Positions 38,682-48,346 of a stretch of DNA of 64,000 bases are shown here, one piece after another. The notes beneath the pieces were generated by a model. It ran no database searches. It saw nothing but the letters and a program-made list of their open reading frames with translations, and had not been told where the DNA came from. The translations under genes and the position numbers were made by a program. This DNA is from Desulfuromonadales bacterium (GTDB lineage: Bacteria; Desulfobacterota; Desulfuromonadia; Desulfuromonadales; Syntrophotaleaceae), in the NCBI GenBank assembly GCA_030154185.1, contig JASKKK010000001.1:44306-108305 (forward strand). Direction: 5' to 3'. Every line of letters begins with the position of its first letter. The first letter of the stretch is position 1.

Positions 38682-39034
38682 GAGGCCTCCTGATTTCGCT
38701 AGGTAGTTTTCATCCGGAAACGGCCATTTTACCCAATCTCTGCGTCAATCCATACACTTGCGTGTGCGGCGCAGACATCAAACGCCTCCGTGCAAGAGCT
38801 TGATTTCCTTGAGGTCGAGAAAAATTGCTCATTTCCCATATGAAAACGACGCTGTGTATATCCGACGTTTCCGGATGGACACCAGGTACCGATAAGGCAA
38901 GTATAGCGTAACAGGGGAAGTGCCCGCTTGGGGGCGGTTGGCGAGGTCATGGTGGTTTCGCGACAGACTTTTGGGTGGACAAAGAATGGAGCGGGTGAAG
39001 ATGGGGAAAGGTCGTACAAGCCGGCCCGACCGGA

Positions 39035-39361
39035 TACCGTCGTATAGCGTCCGGGCTCTTTGGCCTGGTAAAGAGCCTTGTCGGCAGGTTCGGTCAACGT
39101 TCTGGGATCCGTTAACAGGTCGGAAATAAAGGAGGCGCCCTCCAGGCTCAGCGTCACCATCGGTTCTGCGTTGGAGATGGCATGCTGTATGACAAGCCTC
39201 TCGACGGTCTGTCGTGTCTTTTCGGCCACTCTGAGGGCAGCTTCGTAAGGGGGGGGGCGCAGCAAAACAAACTCCTCGCCACTGTAACGCACCGCCGGGT
39301 ACGAGGATCGACGGGCGCAAGTTGCCCATGCCCGGGCGACGTTGCTGAGGCATTCATCTCC
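39035..39361 (-). pseudogene. Decayed GGDEF domain remnant
   Basis: About 109 residues still align with the C-terminal two thirds of a diguanylate cyclase: GDECLSNVARAWAT, VRYSGEEFVLL (SGEEF in place of GGEEF), TVERLVIQHAIS, VTLSLEGASF and EPADKALYQAKEPGR. The N-terminal part of the domain, the metal-binding D and any sensor are missing, and the surrounding frame has no homology. It is a degraded fragment. Confidence 0.65.
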
Positions 39362-39446
39362 GGCAGGGGGACTCCCGGTTATGAACAGGGCGTTTTTGGA
39401 GGATCTGTCCTGTCGTGTCTGATTTTTGCAACAGGAATCATTCGAT

Positions 39447-39770
39447 TTATTTTCGTCTTTTCTGCCGTTGATTCGGGGAATCCGATTTTTTGGTTGTTTT
39501 GCGATTGCCGGGTCCCGACGGTTTTTGCTCCCTGGCGATTTTGACGACGATATTGCAGTCTTTGATCCGGGCGCCATCAAGGCACAGTATCGCTTCTTTG
39601 GCTTCGGCCTGGCTGGCCATTTTTACATAGCCGAATCCACGGAATTCACCACTTTTCGGGTCTTTCCCCATATGGATGTAGGAGACCTTGCCGGCCACGG
39701 AGAAAAGCTTGCGTAATTCTTCCTCGGTGATGTCGAGGGGAAGATTTTTCACGTACAGGTCTTTGCTCAT
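39447..39770 (-). CDS. RNA-binding protein with one RRM domain
   Basis: A 107-residue protein. One RRM covers residues 3-80, with RNP2 LYVKNL and RNP1 RGFGYVKM. A basic Pro/Lys/Arg/Ser tail follows. Small RRM proteins like this occur in cyanobacteria and delta-proteobacteria and may act as RNA chaperones. It is a single gene. Confidence 0.9.
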   Translation of the reverse strand: MSKDLYVKNLPLDITEEELRKLFSVAGKVSYIHMGKDPKSGEFRGFGYVKMASQAEAKEAILCLDGARIKDCNIVVKIAREQKPSGPGNRKTTKKSDSPNQRQKRRK

Positions 39771-39914
39771 AATGACAGATCCTTGGCATGAGAACGATGA
39801 ATGCGTCTTGACCGCATAATGCTCGCAGCGGCATCGGATTACCAGGTTTTTTTTTGAAATGAACGAAAAGGCTCTGCTTTCGCCATGGGTGTCGTCTGTC
39901 CGGATGCGCCCGAT

Positions 39915-40952
39915 TTATAAACAACCCTCCTCGTTTTTTGTAATCCGGATCTCCCATTGTTTATTTTCAATCTGCACGATGTGCACATCGACAGGGAGAA
40001 ATGATCGAATGACCTCGATATTGGTCCTGCTGTGAGAGGAGGGCGGCATGGTGCGAAACGAACCGCCGCCGGCCAGGGCCATGGGCAGCAGAAGCTGGTC
40101 GGCCAGATGGGAGCCGATGGGGACCTGGGCGGACATATAGGCCCGGGTCTGTTTGCAGACGCGTTGCGCCACCTGTTCGGCGGTGACCCTGCGCTCGCCG
40201 AAGCCGGTAAAGACTTCCGTGACGTATTCACTGATGATTTTAAGCGAGAGGACATTGCCCGGCCCTTGGGCATGGGCAACTTCTTCGATGCACAGGTGTT
40301 GCGGATCCCAGCCCAGACTCTGCGCGACCGTTCGAAGTTCACGCTCGGCGATGTGGCGTGGCAGATTCGCTATCATGGCGCAGGCCCGGTAGTCGAGTAT
40401 CTTTCCCCGCCGCTGCAGATCGACAGGCACCAAGCGGGGTGTCGGCTCAATGTGGACCCGGATCTTTCCGCCTCCAGCCGGATAGAAGCCGGGCTGTATG
40501 AGTTTTGCAGAGATTCCGGGGCCCATGCGTTCCAGCAGAGGCAGAAAAGCGTCGGCAACGAAATCGAAGGGAGGGGCAAAGGGGTTGTGGGTGCCTCCCT
40601 CGAGTTCAATGTCGGAAGGGCCCGGTGCCAGGCAAAGCGCCGGCAGGACGGTTTGCAGAACCAGCGTGCAACTGCCGGCGCTGCCTATACTGAAGCGGTA
40701 GTTGCCGGAACGGATGGTTGTCGGCCGGAAGACCAGTTCCCGGGAACCGAGCTGATCGCCGTTCACTTCGGCGGCGCCGACATTCATGGCGGCATGAACG
40801 GCGGCGAGATGCTGTCGCATCAGCCCGGGTTTGCTGCGGCGGCGACGGATGTTGATGATCCGAAAGGGCGTTTCCGTGACCAGAGACAAGGCCAGGGCAC
40901 TGCGCAGTATCTGACCGCCTCCTTCTCCCCGGGAGCCGTCTATGGTCAGCAT
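39915..40952 (-). CDS. rtcA: RNA 3'-terminal phosphate cyclase
   Basis: A 345-residue enzyme that turns RNA 3'-phosphate ends into 2',3'-cyclic phosphates with ATP. MLTIDGSRGEGGGQILRSAL starts the domain, GPGN is present, and the catalytic His lies in GSHLADQLLLPMAL. The ATG at 40952 has CAAGGAG upstream; a longer frame to 41228 has no family match. No rtcB or rtcR lies in the window. Confidence 0.92.
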   Translation of the reverse strand: MLTIDGSRGEGGGQILRSALALSLVTETPFRIINIRRRRSKPGLMRQHLAAVHAAMNVGAAEVNGDQLGSRELVFRPTTIRSGNYRFSIGSAGSCTLVLQTVLPALCLAPGPSDIELEGGTHNPFAPPFDFVADAFLPLLERMGPGISAKLIQPGFYPAGGGKIRVHIEPTPRLVPVDLQRRGKILDYRACAMIANLPRHIAERELRTVAQSLGWDPQHLCIEEVAHAQGPGNVLSLKIISEYVTEVFTGFGERRVTAEQVAQRVCKQTRAYMSAQVPIGSHLADQLLLPMALAGGGSFRTMPPSSHSRTNIEVIRSFLPVDVHIVQIENKQWEIRITKNEEGCL

Positions 40953-41085
40953 GGCAACTCCTTGGTGGCTTTCACTGTCCGGCCGTAAGGATTCCCGTGA
41001 TGGAGTCGAGGCAGGAGCAGAAACATGAACCGCTTGCTTCCAGCATACAGCGATAGTACGGAATTGGCCATCCGGCGGACGGATT

Positions 41086-41328
41086 TTGCGTTTCAAGGCC
41101 GTTGGCCATGTCGATCGCAGTATTTGTGTCACACTGGTTGCAAGGAGCTTTGATGTGCGGCGTCTGCGGGCGGCACGACGGATGTGGCGGGCCTTGCCTC
41201 CGGGCGGGGCGCTGGTGATCGGCGCCAAGGAGAGGCTGAAAGGCGAAGAACTGCGGCTGTTCGCTCCCTGGCCGGGTACGTCCGCCGTCTATCGTCGCAG
41301 ATCGCTCGGGGAAGCCGGTCCCGGTTGA
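41086..41328 (+). pseudogene. Possible fragment of a CheR-like methyltransferase
   Basis: The stretch MWRALPPGGALVIGAKERL followed by LFAPWPGTSAVYRRR resembles the C-terminal end of CheR-type SAM-dependent methyltransferases (a GG-x-L-xx-G turn and a terminal YRR). No upstream catalytic domain is present in frame. It sits in a 390-base gap between rtcA and epmA. It is probably a decayed remnant; similarity is judged by eye only. Confidence 0.35.
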
Positions 41329-41344
41329 TGGCACTGTTGTTCGG

Positions 41345-42256
41345 TTACAGCAATTCCGGTGTAAAAGCCACCACTTCATCGATGGTCGCGCTATCGGTAA
41401 GGAGCATCACCAGCCGGTCCAGGCCCAGGGCGATGCCGGCGGCCTCGGGCATGGTCTCGAGTTCACGTAGAAAATTTTCGGGAGAGGGGTAGGGTGGCTT
41501 GCCGGCGTTTCGGCGCGAGGCTTCCTCGTCGATGAAACGCTGACGCTGTTCGACCGGATCGGTCAGCTCGGAAAAGGCGTTGGCCAGCTCCAGCCCGGCT
41601 ATATAGAGCTCGAAGCGTTCCGCCACATGAGGGCGTTGGGGATGCCTGCGGGCCAGAGCGGCGAGTTCGCTGGGATATTCGATGAGAAAGGTCGGTTTGT
41701 GGCTGCCGAGTCGGGGTTCGATTTCAAACGAGATGATTTCGTCGAAACGGTCTTCGGCCAAGGCCTGCTGCAAGGATCGCGAACCGTAGCGGTCAAAGGC
41801 GTCGGCTACGGTCAGGCGTTCCCAGGGCGTCTGCAGATCGATTTTTTGTCCCTGGTAGGTCAAGAGACCTTCGGGACGCAGGGAGTCAAGCAAATGTTCG
41901 CACTGCTCCATGAGGATATGGTAGTCGCATCCTGTGACGTACCATTCGAGCATGGCGAATTCCGGCAGGTGCCGGGTGCCGCGTTCGGCGGCGCGCCAGC
42001 AGCGGCACAGCTGGAACAGACGCGGATAGCCGGCGGCCAGCAGACGTTTCATGCACAGCTCGGGACTGGTGTGCAGAAACCAGCCTTCGCTTTGCACGGC
42101 ATCGATATGCGCTTCGGGAGCGTTGCCGGGAACCCGGTGCGGTGTTTCGACTTCCAGAAAGTCACGCGCAACGAAAAAGGACCGGATCGTCTGAGCGATC
42201 CGGGCCCTTTGTTCGAGTCTGGTGCGCTTTTTCGCCAGCGCCCAATTGCCTTGCAT
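41345..42256 (-). CDS. epmA: EF-P lysine ligase EpmA (GenX)
   Basis: A 303-residue class II aminoacyl-tRNA synthetase-like enzyme without the anticodon-binding domain. Motif 2 is seen as RLFQLCRCWRAAERGTRHLPE followed by MLEWY, motif 3 as GIALGLDRLVMLL. EpmA attaches (R)-beta-lysine to a lysine of elongation factor P. It lies five bases after efp on the same strand, an operon that supports the call, and the mutase epmB is also in the window. Confidence 0.92.
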   Translation of the reverse strand: MQGNWALAKKRTRLEQRARIAQTIRSFFVARDFLEVETPHRVPGNAPEAHIDAVQSEGWFLHTSPELCMKRLLAAGYPRLFQLCRCWRAAERGTRHLPEFAMLEWYVTGCDYHILMEQCEHLLDSLRPEGLLTYQGQKIDLQTPWERLTVADAFDRYGSRSLQQALAEDRFDEIISFEIEPRLGSHKPTFLIEYPSELAALARRHPQRPHVAERFELYIAGLELANAFSELTDPVEQRQRFIDEEASRRNAGKPPYPSPENFLRELETMPEAAGIALGLDRLVMLLTDSATIDEVVAFTPELL

Positions 42257-42261
42257 GATGC

Positions 42262-42825
42262 TTATTCCTTGACCCGGGTGACGTACTCTCCGGTGCGGGT
42301 ATCGATCTGGATCAAGGTGCCTTCTTCGACGAAGGAAGGTACCTGGAGCGTATAACCGGTTTCCACGGTGGCCGGTTTGTTGTTGCCGGCTGCGGTGTCG
42401 CCCTTGACCCAGGGTTCGGCCATGGTTACGCGCAGATTGACGAAATTGGGCAGGGTGATGCCGATGCCCCGCTCGCCGAACATCAGGATCTTGACCTCCA
42501 TGTTGTCGACCAGAAAGTATTTCTGATCGCCGAGAGCTTCGTCGTTCAGGGTGGTCTGTTCATAGTTTTTCTGGTCCATGAACACGTAGCCGGTCTCGTC
42601 CTGGTAAAGGTACTGCATGTCGCGCTCTTCCAGGGCGGCGGGTTCGAAGGACTCGCCCGAACGGTAGGTGCGATCGAACAGGGCGCCGGTGATCATGTTG
42701 CGCAATTTGCACTTGTAAAGGGCCTGGCCCTTGCCGGGTTTGGTGAAGTCGAATTGAACGATGACATGCGGTTCGCCATCGATCATCAGCTTGGTGCCTT
42801 TGCGCAGATCGGAACAGGTCAGCAT
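42262..42825 (-). CDS. efp: Elongation factor P
   Basis: A 187-residue translation factor that relieves stalling at polyproline stretches. It has three beta-barrel domains; the modification loop FDFTKPGKGQALYK contains Lys32, the target of EpmA. GITLPNFVNLRV and ETGYTLQVPSFVEEGTLI are further family segments. GAGGAGAAAG precedes the ATG. It is co-transcribed with epmA. The 337 bases upstream (42826-43162) show no gene. Confidence 0.94.
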   Translation of the reverse strand: MLTCSDLRKGTKLMIDGEPHVIVQFDFTKPGKGQALYKCKLRNMITGALFDRTYRSGESFEPAALEERDMQYLYQDETGYVFMDQKNYEQTTLNDEALGDQKYFLVDNMEVKILMFGERGIGITLPNFVNLRVTMAEPWVKGDTAAGNNKPATVETGYTLQVPSFVEEGTLIQIDTRTGEYVTRVKE

Positions 42826-43162
42826 GGTTCTTTCTCCTCTAACAATTTATGTAAGCCGGAATAGGCAGCGGATTATCTGAACTCAACATTAAACCACAGG
42901 AAAACCGCGGTTGTCATGAAAAAAGTAACCGATGCGCAGGACGATCATATCCGGAAAAGGCTCTTTTGCCGTGACTTGTGAGATTTATGGGGAGCGGTGC
43001 GGGACTTGCCATGAAGAGCGATATGCCGTATAGAGAGTCTAAATTTTCATGAATGATATCGGCAGCAGATGAGATCTGTCGCTCATCGCCTGCGGCGAAT
43101 GACGCATCCCTCCACTCGACCCTCCCGGAAAAACCGGGTTGTTTTCCCTGAAAGGCTGCAGC

Positions 43163-44938
43163 ATGAACCTCTCTCTCGTTTCCATGCATATCGAACCGTC
43201 GGCACGGGCCGTACCCCTGGCCACCGGAATGTTGGCCGCAAGCCTTGGCAAGGCTTTTCCCGACGCATTGCGCATAAGCCTCGCCGATTTTTACCTGGGG
43301 CGGGATGTTGCCGAATATGCGACGGAGGTTCTGCGGCAGGACCCCGACCTGGTCGGCTTGTCCCTGTATGTCTGGAACCGCGAGGTGCTGCTGGCTCTGG
43401 CACGGGAAATCAAAGCACGGCGGCCGAAGCTGATCGTATTCGTCGGCGGTCCCGAAGTAAGTGCGGGGCCGGCAGACTTCAAGGAACATCCCGCCATCGA
43501 TCTGATATTGCCGGGAGAGGGCGAAGACATCGTGGTGGAGGCGGTCCGCCTGCTGCTGGAGGGATGTCCTCTCGCCCAGGTCGTCCGCCGTCTTTCTCCC
43601 GGTCTCGTAAGGGACCTGGCCTCTCTGCCGTCCCCCTTTCTGACGGGAGTTCTGCCTCCTGAAGATTATCCGGGCCTGTTATGGGAGTTGTCGCGAGGCT
43701 GTCCGTTTCGTTGTGATTTCTGCTTCGAGTCCCGCGGCAGCGAACGGGTGCGGCGTTTTCCTTCGGAACGTCTGCGCGAAGAATTGGAATTGTTTGCCGC
43801 TTCGGGCGTCCGGCAACTTTTCGTTCTCGACCCTACCTTCAACTACCATCCGCAGCAGGCCAAGCAGATGCTGCGCATGATGGCAAAAGTTGCGCCGAAG
43901 ATTCACTATACCATCGAGGTTCGGGCCGAATTCATCGATGAGGAGATGGCGGAGCTGTTTGCCGGTATCGACTGCGCTTTGCAGATCGGCCTGCAGAGTG
44001 CCGATCCCGCCGTATTGGCCAATGTGCATCGACGCATCGATCCGGACGACTTCACCGCGCGCATTCTTTTGCTGCACCAAGCCGGGGTGACTTATGGTTT
44101 CGATCTTATCTACGGCCTGCCCGGGGACTCCTTGCCGGGATTTCTCTACAGTCTCGATTTCGCGCTGGGGCTGTGTCCCAACCATCTCGACATCTTTCCT
44201 CTAGCGGTGCTGCCGGGCACGCGACTGGCGGAAAACGCGGAGGGGTTCGGACTGGTGCATCAGACCCGGGCTCCTTATCATCTCTTGTCTTCCCCGACAT
44301 TCACCGCGGAAGACCTGAAAAGGGCGGAGCGGGTCGCCCGGGCCTGCGAGCTGTTTTACAATCGGGGACGGGCGGTACCCTGGTTCGACCTGATATTGGA
44401 TAATCTGGAGATGACGCCGGCGGCCTTTTTCACCCGGCTGGCCGATCTGCTGCCGGCGGCGGAGCCTGACGGTAAGGAGATCATCGACTGGCAACAGCAG
44501 GTGGTCGCCGGTTTGTTTCAGGGGCAGGACAAGCCGGTTGTCGCCGATCTCGCCGCCGATGTGATTGCCTGGTTCGGCTATTCATCGGCCCTGCTGTACG
44601 GAGAAATCGAAGCCGCGTCTGTCCCGGAGGCACCGGGGCGATTCCATCTCAATCCGCACAGCTGCTTTGTTTCCTTCGCGCGGGACCCTGAAGCCCTGCT
44701 GGAAAAACTCGAAATGGGAGTCACCGACCTGGAGGTCGTAGCGTTGCTGGTCCCCGAAGAAGCCGCTGAGGTGCTGCTGTATCTGCACCAGGGGAATGTG
44801 GCCCTTGGAGTCTTCTCCCCGCCGGAACTGGCATGGCTGAAGAGCCTCGAACCCGCTGGAGGAGACCGTCCCGCCGATGGGGAGCTTGCCGAATTCTGTG
44901 ACGCTGCTTTGGCCGAAGGAGTGGTTCTGGAATCCTGA
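43163..44938 (+). CDS. B12-binding radical SAM protein
   Basis: A 591-residue protein. Residues 1-150 form a cobalamin-binding-like domain (LATGMLAASLGKAF, VGLSLYVWNREVL, VGGPEVS). The radical SAM core (about 175-400) has CPFRCDFC (CX3CX2C) and FDLIYGLPGDSL. The C-terminal 190 residues resemble DUF4080, found in similar enzymes. The substrate is unknown. I chose the ATG at 43163; the in-frame ATG at 43139 has no family match. AAAGG lies seven bases before it. Confidence 0.83.
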   Translation: MNLSLVSMHIEPSARAVPLATGMLAASLGKAFPDALRISLADFYLGRDVAEYATEVLRQDPDLVGLSLYVWNREVLLALAREIKARRPKLIVFVGGPEVSAGPADFKEHPAIDLILPGEGEDIVVEAVRLLLEGCPLAQVVRRLSPGLVRDLASLPSPFLTGVLPPEDYPGLLWELSRGCPFRCDFCFESRGSERVRRFPSERLREELELFAASGVRQLFVLDPTFNYHPQQAKQMLRMMAKVAPKIHYTIEVRAEFIDEEMAELFAGIDCALQIGLQSADPAVLANVHRRIDPDDFTARILLLHQAGVTYGFDLIYGLPGDSLPGFLYSLDFALGLCPNHLDIFPLAVLPGTRLAENAEGFGLVHQTRAPYHLLSSPTFTAEDLKRAERVARACELFYNRGRAVPWFDLILDNLEMTPAAFFTRLADLLPAAEPDGKEIIDWQQQVVAGLFQGQDKPVVADLAADVIAWFGYSSALLYGEIEAASVPEAPGRFHLNPHSCFVSFARDPEALLEKLEMGVTDLEVVALLVPEEAAEVLLYLHQGNVALGVFSPPELAWLKSLEPAGGDRPADGELAEFCDAALAEGVVLES

Positions 44939-44947
44939 GAGGCGTCC

Positions 44948-45676
44948 TCAGGCCTGTTTGACCCGTGTCAGGTAGTTGCGGGTTTCTTCCGGGAGGTTTT
45001 CCAGACCGTGGCGGTCGACGTTGCCCATGCCCCAGTTGTAGGCGGCCAGGGCACGGTCGAGGTTTCCGTCATATCGATCGAGCAGTTGCCGCAGATAGCG
45101 GGTCCCGGCCATGATGTTCTGTTCGGGGTCGAAGGGGTTGGTGACGCCGAGTTCAGCCGCCGTTTCCGGCATGAGCTGCATCAGCCCCTGGGCGCCTGCC
45201 GGGGATACGGCCTGGGGGTCGAAGCCGCTTTCGGTGCGGATAACCGAACGGATCAAATCCGGCGCGACACCGTGGTTGCCGGCTGCCTGTGTGATAAGCT
45301 GCTCCATGTCCGATGACGGGCTGTCGGGGCGGCATGTCGGAGCGCCGATGCTTGTCAAGGGATTGCCTGCGACCATACTGTTGTCAAAAATTTGCCTCAC
45401 GGTGGGCGCCTTTCCGGTCGCGCCTGCTGCCTCGAGTGCCGTCGACAGCAGCGGCGTGCTGTTCGATGGGGATTCCGGCGATTCTTCAAACAGGCTGCGA
45501 GACAGTTTCAGTTGGCACATGTGCAGCTGCAAGCGCGCCTGCTCTGCCTTCAGCGTGCCGGAAGAGTGCTCTTCCAAAAACTTTTGCAGCTCGTTTTCAA
45601 ACCCCCGAGGTTTGTTATTGTCGCCGGTCGGGCGCAGCGACGGCGGGGTGGCGATCGGATCGATTTTGATGCTCAT
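44948..45676 (-). CDS. Lytic transglycosylase (SLT domain), no signal peptide
   Basis: A 242-residue protein. The C-terminal 120 residues form a soluble lytic transglycosylase domain with the catalytic Glu in IRTESGFDPQAVSPAGAQGL, then MQLMPETAAELG and AYNWG. The N-terminal 120 residues look disordered and there is no signal peptide, so export may use the flagellar or another route. GGAGG precedes the ATG at 45676. It cleaves peptidoglycan. Confidence 0.87.
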   Translation of the reverse strand: MSIKIDPIATPPSLRPTGDNNKPRGFENELQKFLEEHSSGTLKAEQARLQLHMCQLKLSRSLFEESPESPSNSTPLLSTALEAAGATGKAPTVRQIFDNSMVAGNPLTSIGAPTCRPDSPSSDMEQLITQAAGNHGVAPDLIRSVIRTESGFDPQAVSPAGAQGLMQLMPETAAELGVTNPFDPEQNIMAGTRYLRQLLDRYDGNLDRALAAYNWGMGNVDRHGLENLPEETRNYLTRVKQA

Positions 45677-45814
45677 GGCGGCCTCCGGAGACAAAAACAT
45701 GGGCGACGAAGCTCATGTCTGTTTTTCTGTGCGGTGATTATTGCTGTTTATTGCAGATTGCGTGCCCGGATAGGCGCTCGGCAGAGATGCGAACCTCCGA
45801 TGGGGATTGGGGCG

Positions 45815-46942
45815 TTATCGCCTTTGTGCCGGGGCGATTTCAATCAACGTGATTTCCGGAGGCGCGCCGATACGCATGGGGGGGGCCCAGCTCCCCGTAC
45901 CTCGGCTGGCGTAGAGCAGGCCGCCGCCTGGGAGTTGATGAAGGCCGTTTTGCAGAGGGTAGGCCAGACCGGTGATGAAGTTAAAGGGAAAAATCTGGCC
46001 GCGGTGGGCATGGCCGGACAGCTGCAGATCGAATATGCCGACGGTGTCGAGACCGGCGACGGGGCGGTGCTTCAACAGAATCCGGAACCTTTTTGCAGCG
46101 GCGGATTTCGGTAATGGCGGCGCAGCGGGCGAGGCGCCGACGGCCGGGTCATCCACACCGGCCAGCAGGAGGTTCTTCCCGATGTTGACGGAGCGATTTC
46201 GCAGCAGGGTGAAACCGCTGCGTTGTAAAAAGTCGAGGGATTGTTGCAGGCCGGCATAGACTTCGTGGTTACCGGTGACGGCAAATTTGCCGAGGGGCGG
46301 GTCGATGTCGCGCCACAGGTCGCTTAACCCGTTGAGGTGATCCATCTGCGCATCGACCATGTCGCCGGTAGCGATCAGCAGATCGGGGCGCAGGTGCCGC
46401 AGAATGGTGATAACCGGCGTCAGGGACTCTCTTTGGCGCATCAGTCCCAGATGCAGGTCGGAAATTTGAACCAGGCGTATGGGAGCCGTGTCGGGGGGGA
46501 GTTTGTCGGAGACCAGTGTGATGCGTTCGACACGCAGGTAGGCGGCTTCGTAAAATCCGTACATGCCGGCGCCGAGGGTGGCAACCAGGACGATTGCCGC
46601 ACAGAAAGGGCCTCGCAAAGTCAGATCCGGTAAGGAGGGGCGGCTGCGCTGCAGGGTCCGCATCGAAAAATCCCAGCAGAACACGGGCAGCAGCATGCAG
46701 AAGGCAAGAAACAACAGCCCCATCCAGCTGTAGCCGAACCATGCCAGAGCGCGTGCGGCATCCGGGTAGGCATGGCGGTCGAGCAGCCGTACCGTTACCG
46801 GGGCCGTGGTCATCAACGCCATCCACGCGCAGAGCATTGTGGCTGCTACACGGTCGTTGTTCAGCAGCGGTTTGAGTCCCTGGTAGACCAGGACGTGCAT
46901 GGCGCCGTAAATGCACAGGAATGTCAGCACAAACCAGAGCAT
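45815..46942 (-). CDS. Membrane-anchored metallophosphoesterase
   Basis: A 375-residue protein with three to four N-terminal membrane helices (residues 1-150). The calcineurin-like domain shows ISDLHLG, ATGDMVDAQM, VTGNHE and the downstream LSGHAHRGQ motif, all metal-binding. It resembles YkuE/YaeI-type phosphoesterases. The substrate is unknown. I chose the ATG at 46942 (GGAGG upstream). Confidence 0.88.
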   Translation of the reverse strand: MLWFVLTFLCIYGAMHVLVYQGLKPLLNNDRVAATMLCAWMALMTTAPVTVRLLDRHAYPDAARALAWFGYSWMGLLFLAFCMLLPVFCWDFSMRTLQRSRPSLPDLTLRGPFCAAIVLVATLGAGMYGFYEAAYLRVERITLVSDKLPPDTAPIRLVQISDLHLGLMRQRESLTPVITILRHLRPDLLIATGDMVDAQMDHLNGLSDLWRDIDPPLGKFAVTGNHEVYAGLQQSLDFLQRSGFTLLRNRSVNIGKNLLLAGVDDPAVGASPAAPPLPKSAAAKRFRILLKHRPVAGLDTVGIFDLQLSGHAHRGQIFPFNFITGLAYPLQNGLHQLPGGGLLYASRGTGSWAPPMRIGAPPEITLIEIAPAQRR

Positions 46943-47029
46943 AACCGCCTCCGTAACAGCCCCGGTACCAGGCTGCCGATATCGTTCGGGACAGGGGCCC
47001 GAACGGAGCATCCGCTTTTTTAGACCGGC

Positions 47030-47389
47030 TTATTTCTGGAAAAACAGATAGCCGGCCAGGCCGAGCAGCACAAAAGCGAAAATACGTTTGAAACTGGCCG
47101 TCGAGGCCTGTTCCAGCAGGCGTGCGCCCAATTGTGCCCCTATTACCCCGCCTACGCCGAGCAGTAAGCCCACCCGGTAGTCGACATTGGCCAGTTTGTT
47201 GTGTGCTACCAATGCCGACAGGGAAATAACCAGAATAGCCAGAAACGAGGTGCCCACGGCTTTTTGGGCTGGGTAGCCCATCAGCAGAAGCAACGGAATC
47301 ATCAAGAATCCGCCGCCAAGTCCGCTGAAAGATGCCCCGATGCCTACGAGCACGCCGATGGGGACCAGAAGGAGTTGCTGGATGGTCAT
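47030..47389 (-). CDS. Half-size TSUP (TauE/SafE) permease
   Basis: A 119-residue protein with about four helices. GIGASFSGLGGGFLMIPLL and KAVGTSFLAILV are the TSUP signature. Normal members have two such repeats in about 250 residues, so this is a one-repeat form that would work as a dimer. It may export sulfite or organic sulfonates. It lies 10 bases after the next upstream gene. Confidence 0.82.
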   Translation of the reverse strand: MTIQQLLLVPIGVLVGIGASFSGLGGGFLMIPLLLLMGYPAQKAVGTSFLAILVISLSALVAHNKLANVDYRVGLLLGVGGVIGAQLGARLLEQASTASFKRIFAFVLLGLAGYLFFQK

Positions 47390-47399
47390 GACGGCTGCC

Positions 47400-47684
47400 T
47401 CAGTAGCGGGCCGGTTGTGGCCGCCAGTCTTCATCAACTACGGTCACCCGACCGAGAAAACCGTAGGAAACCATGGTCATGTTGATGGTGTCCTTGGTGG
47501 CCGAGGCGATCAGGAAATTGGAGTAGTCCAGATCGCCGAAGCGTTCGGCATTCTGTTCTTCGGTGTAGTACTGCTGCCCGGGCAACTGGCTCGATATGGC
47601 GTCCTGGTGGTCGATGAAAGCCGGATTGGTATAGGCGGCGTAGCCGATGGCGGCCGCCATCACGAGCAATATGAATTTTTTCAT
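47400..47684 (-). CDS. Small exported protein, DUF4359-like
   Basis: A 94-residue protein with an N-terminal signal or anchor helix (MKKFILLVMAAAIGYAAYT) and a soluble region containing FLIASATKDTINMTMVSYGF. This pattern resembles the DUF4359 family; I cannot confirm that. GGAGGG precedes the ATG at 47684. It is co-transcribed with the TSUP gene. Confidence 0.65.
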   Translation of the reverse strand: MKKFILLVMAAAIGYAAYTNPAFIDHQDAISSQLPGQQYYTEEQNAERFGDLDYSNFLIASATKDTINMTMVSYGFLGRVTVVDEDWRPQPARY

Positions 47685-47698
47685 AGTTTCCCTCCTTT

Positions 47699-48346
47699 TC
47701 AAGATATGCAACAAGCCGGGCCCGATGATTCGGGATCCACGATCTTTACCCTCCCGCAGGAGCGGTCCGTCGCTTCCCGGCTGAAAACTTCGACCTCATC
47801 GACAGGCAGCTTTACCGTCATTTCCACCTTCTGAGCATAGCGTATATTTTCGAGAGTGAACCCTTTTTCGTCTATGAGACGGCGAAAGCTGTCTTCGTCG
47901 GCAAATGGAACAATCAAGTCAAGCGTAAGACAGGGGACGAATTCCTGCAAGGGCAGCCGATCCAATGCTTTCCTTACCGTCCCTGCATACGCACGCACGA
48001 GGCCGCCCGTGCCGAGCTTGGTGCCGCCGAAAAACCGGACGACCACCGCAGCGATTTCGCCGATGCCGCTGTGCTGCAGCACATTAAGCATCGGTCGGCC
48101 TGCGGTTCCCTGGGGTTCGCCATCGTCGCTCATGCCGATATCGACGGTTTGTGCCGGATTTCCGGCCACGAAGGCCCAACAATAGTGATCGGCGCCCGGC
48201 CAGCGGGTTTTGGTTTCGGCAATGAAGCGCTGTGCCTCTTCCCTCCCCTTGACACGGCCGAGAACGGCGATGAAGCGGCTGCGCTTGATTGCCTGCTCGC
48301 AGGTGACCGATTCGGCAGGTATGGAATAGGTGTTCTCCGCAGTCAT
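47699..48346 (-). CDS. IMPACT (YigZ) family protein
   Basis: A 215-residue protein of the UPF0029/IMPACT family. SRFIAVLGRVKGREEA starts the first domain; DDGEPQGTAGRPML, VVVRFFGGTKLGTGGLVRAY and a C-terminal ferredoxin-like domain follow. Relatives interact with the translation machinery. I chose the ATG at 48346, which gives the family start. A 14-base gap leads to the next gene. The 290 bases upstream (48347-48637) hold nothing I can support. Confidence 0.88.
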   Translation of the reverse strand: MTAENTYSIPAESVTCEQAIKRSRFIAVLGRVKGREEAQRFIAETKTRWPGADHYCWAFVAGNPAQTVDIGMSDDGEPQGTAGRPMLNVLQHSGIGEIAAVVVRFFGGTKLGTGGLVRAYAGTVRKALDRLPLQEFVPCLTLDLIVPFADEDSFRRLIDEKGFTLENIRYAQKVEMTVKLPVDEVEVFSREATDRSCGRVKIVDPESSGPACCIS

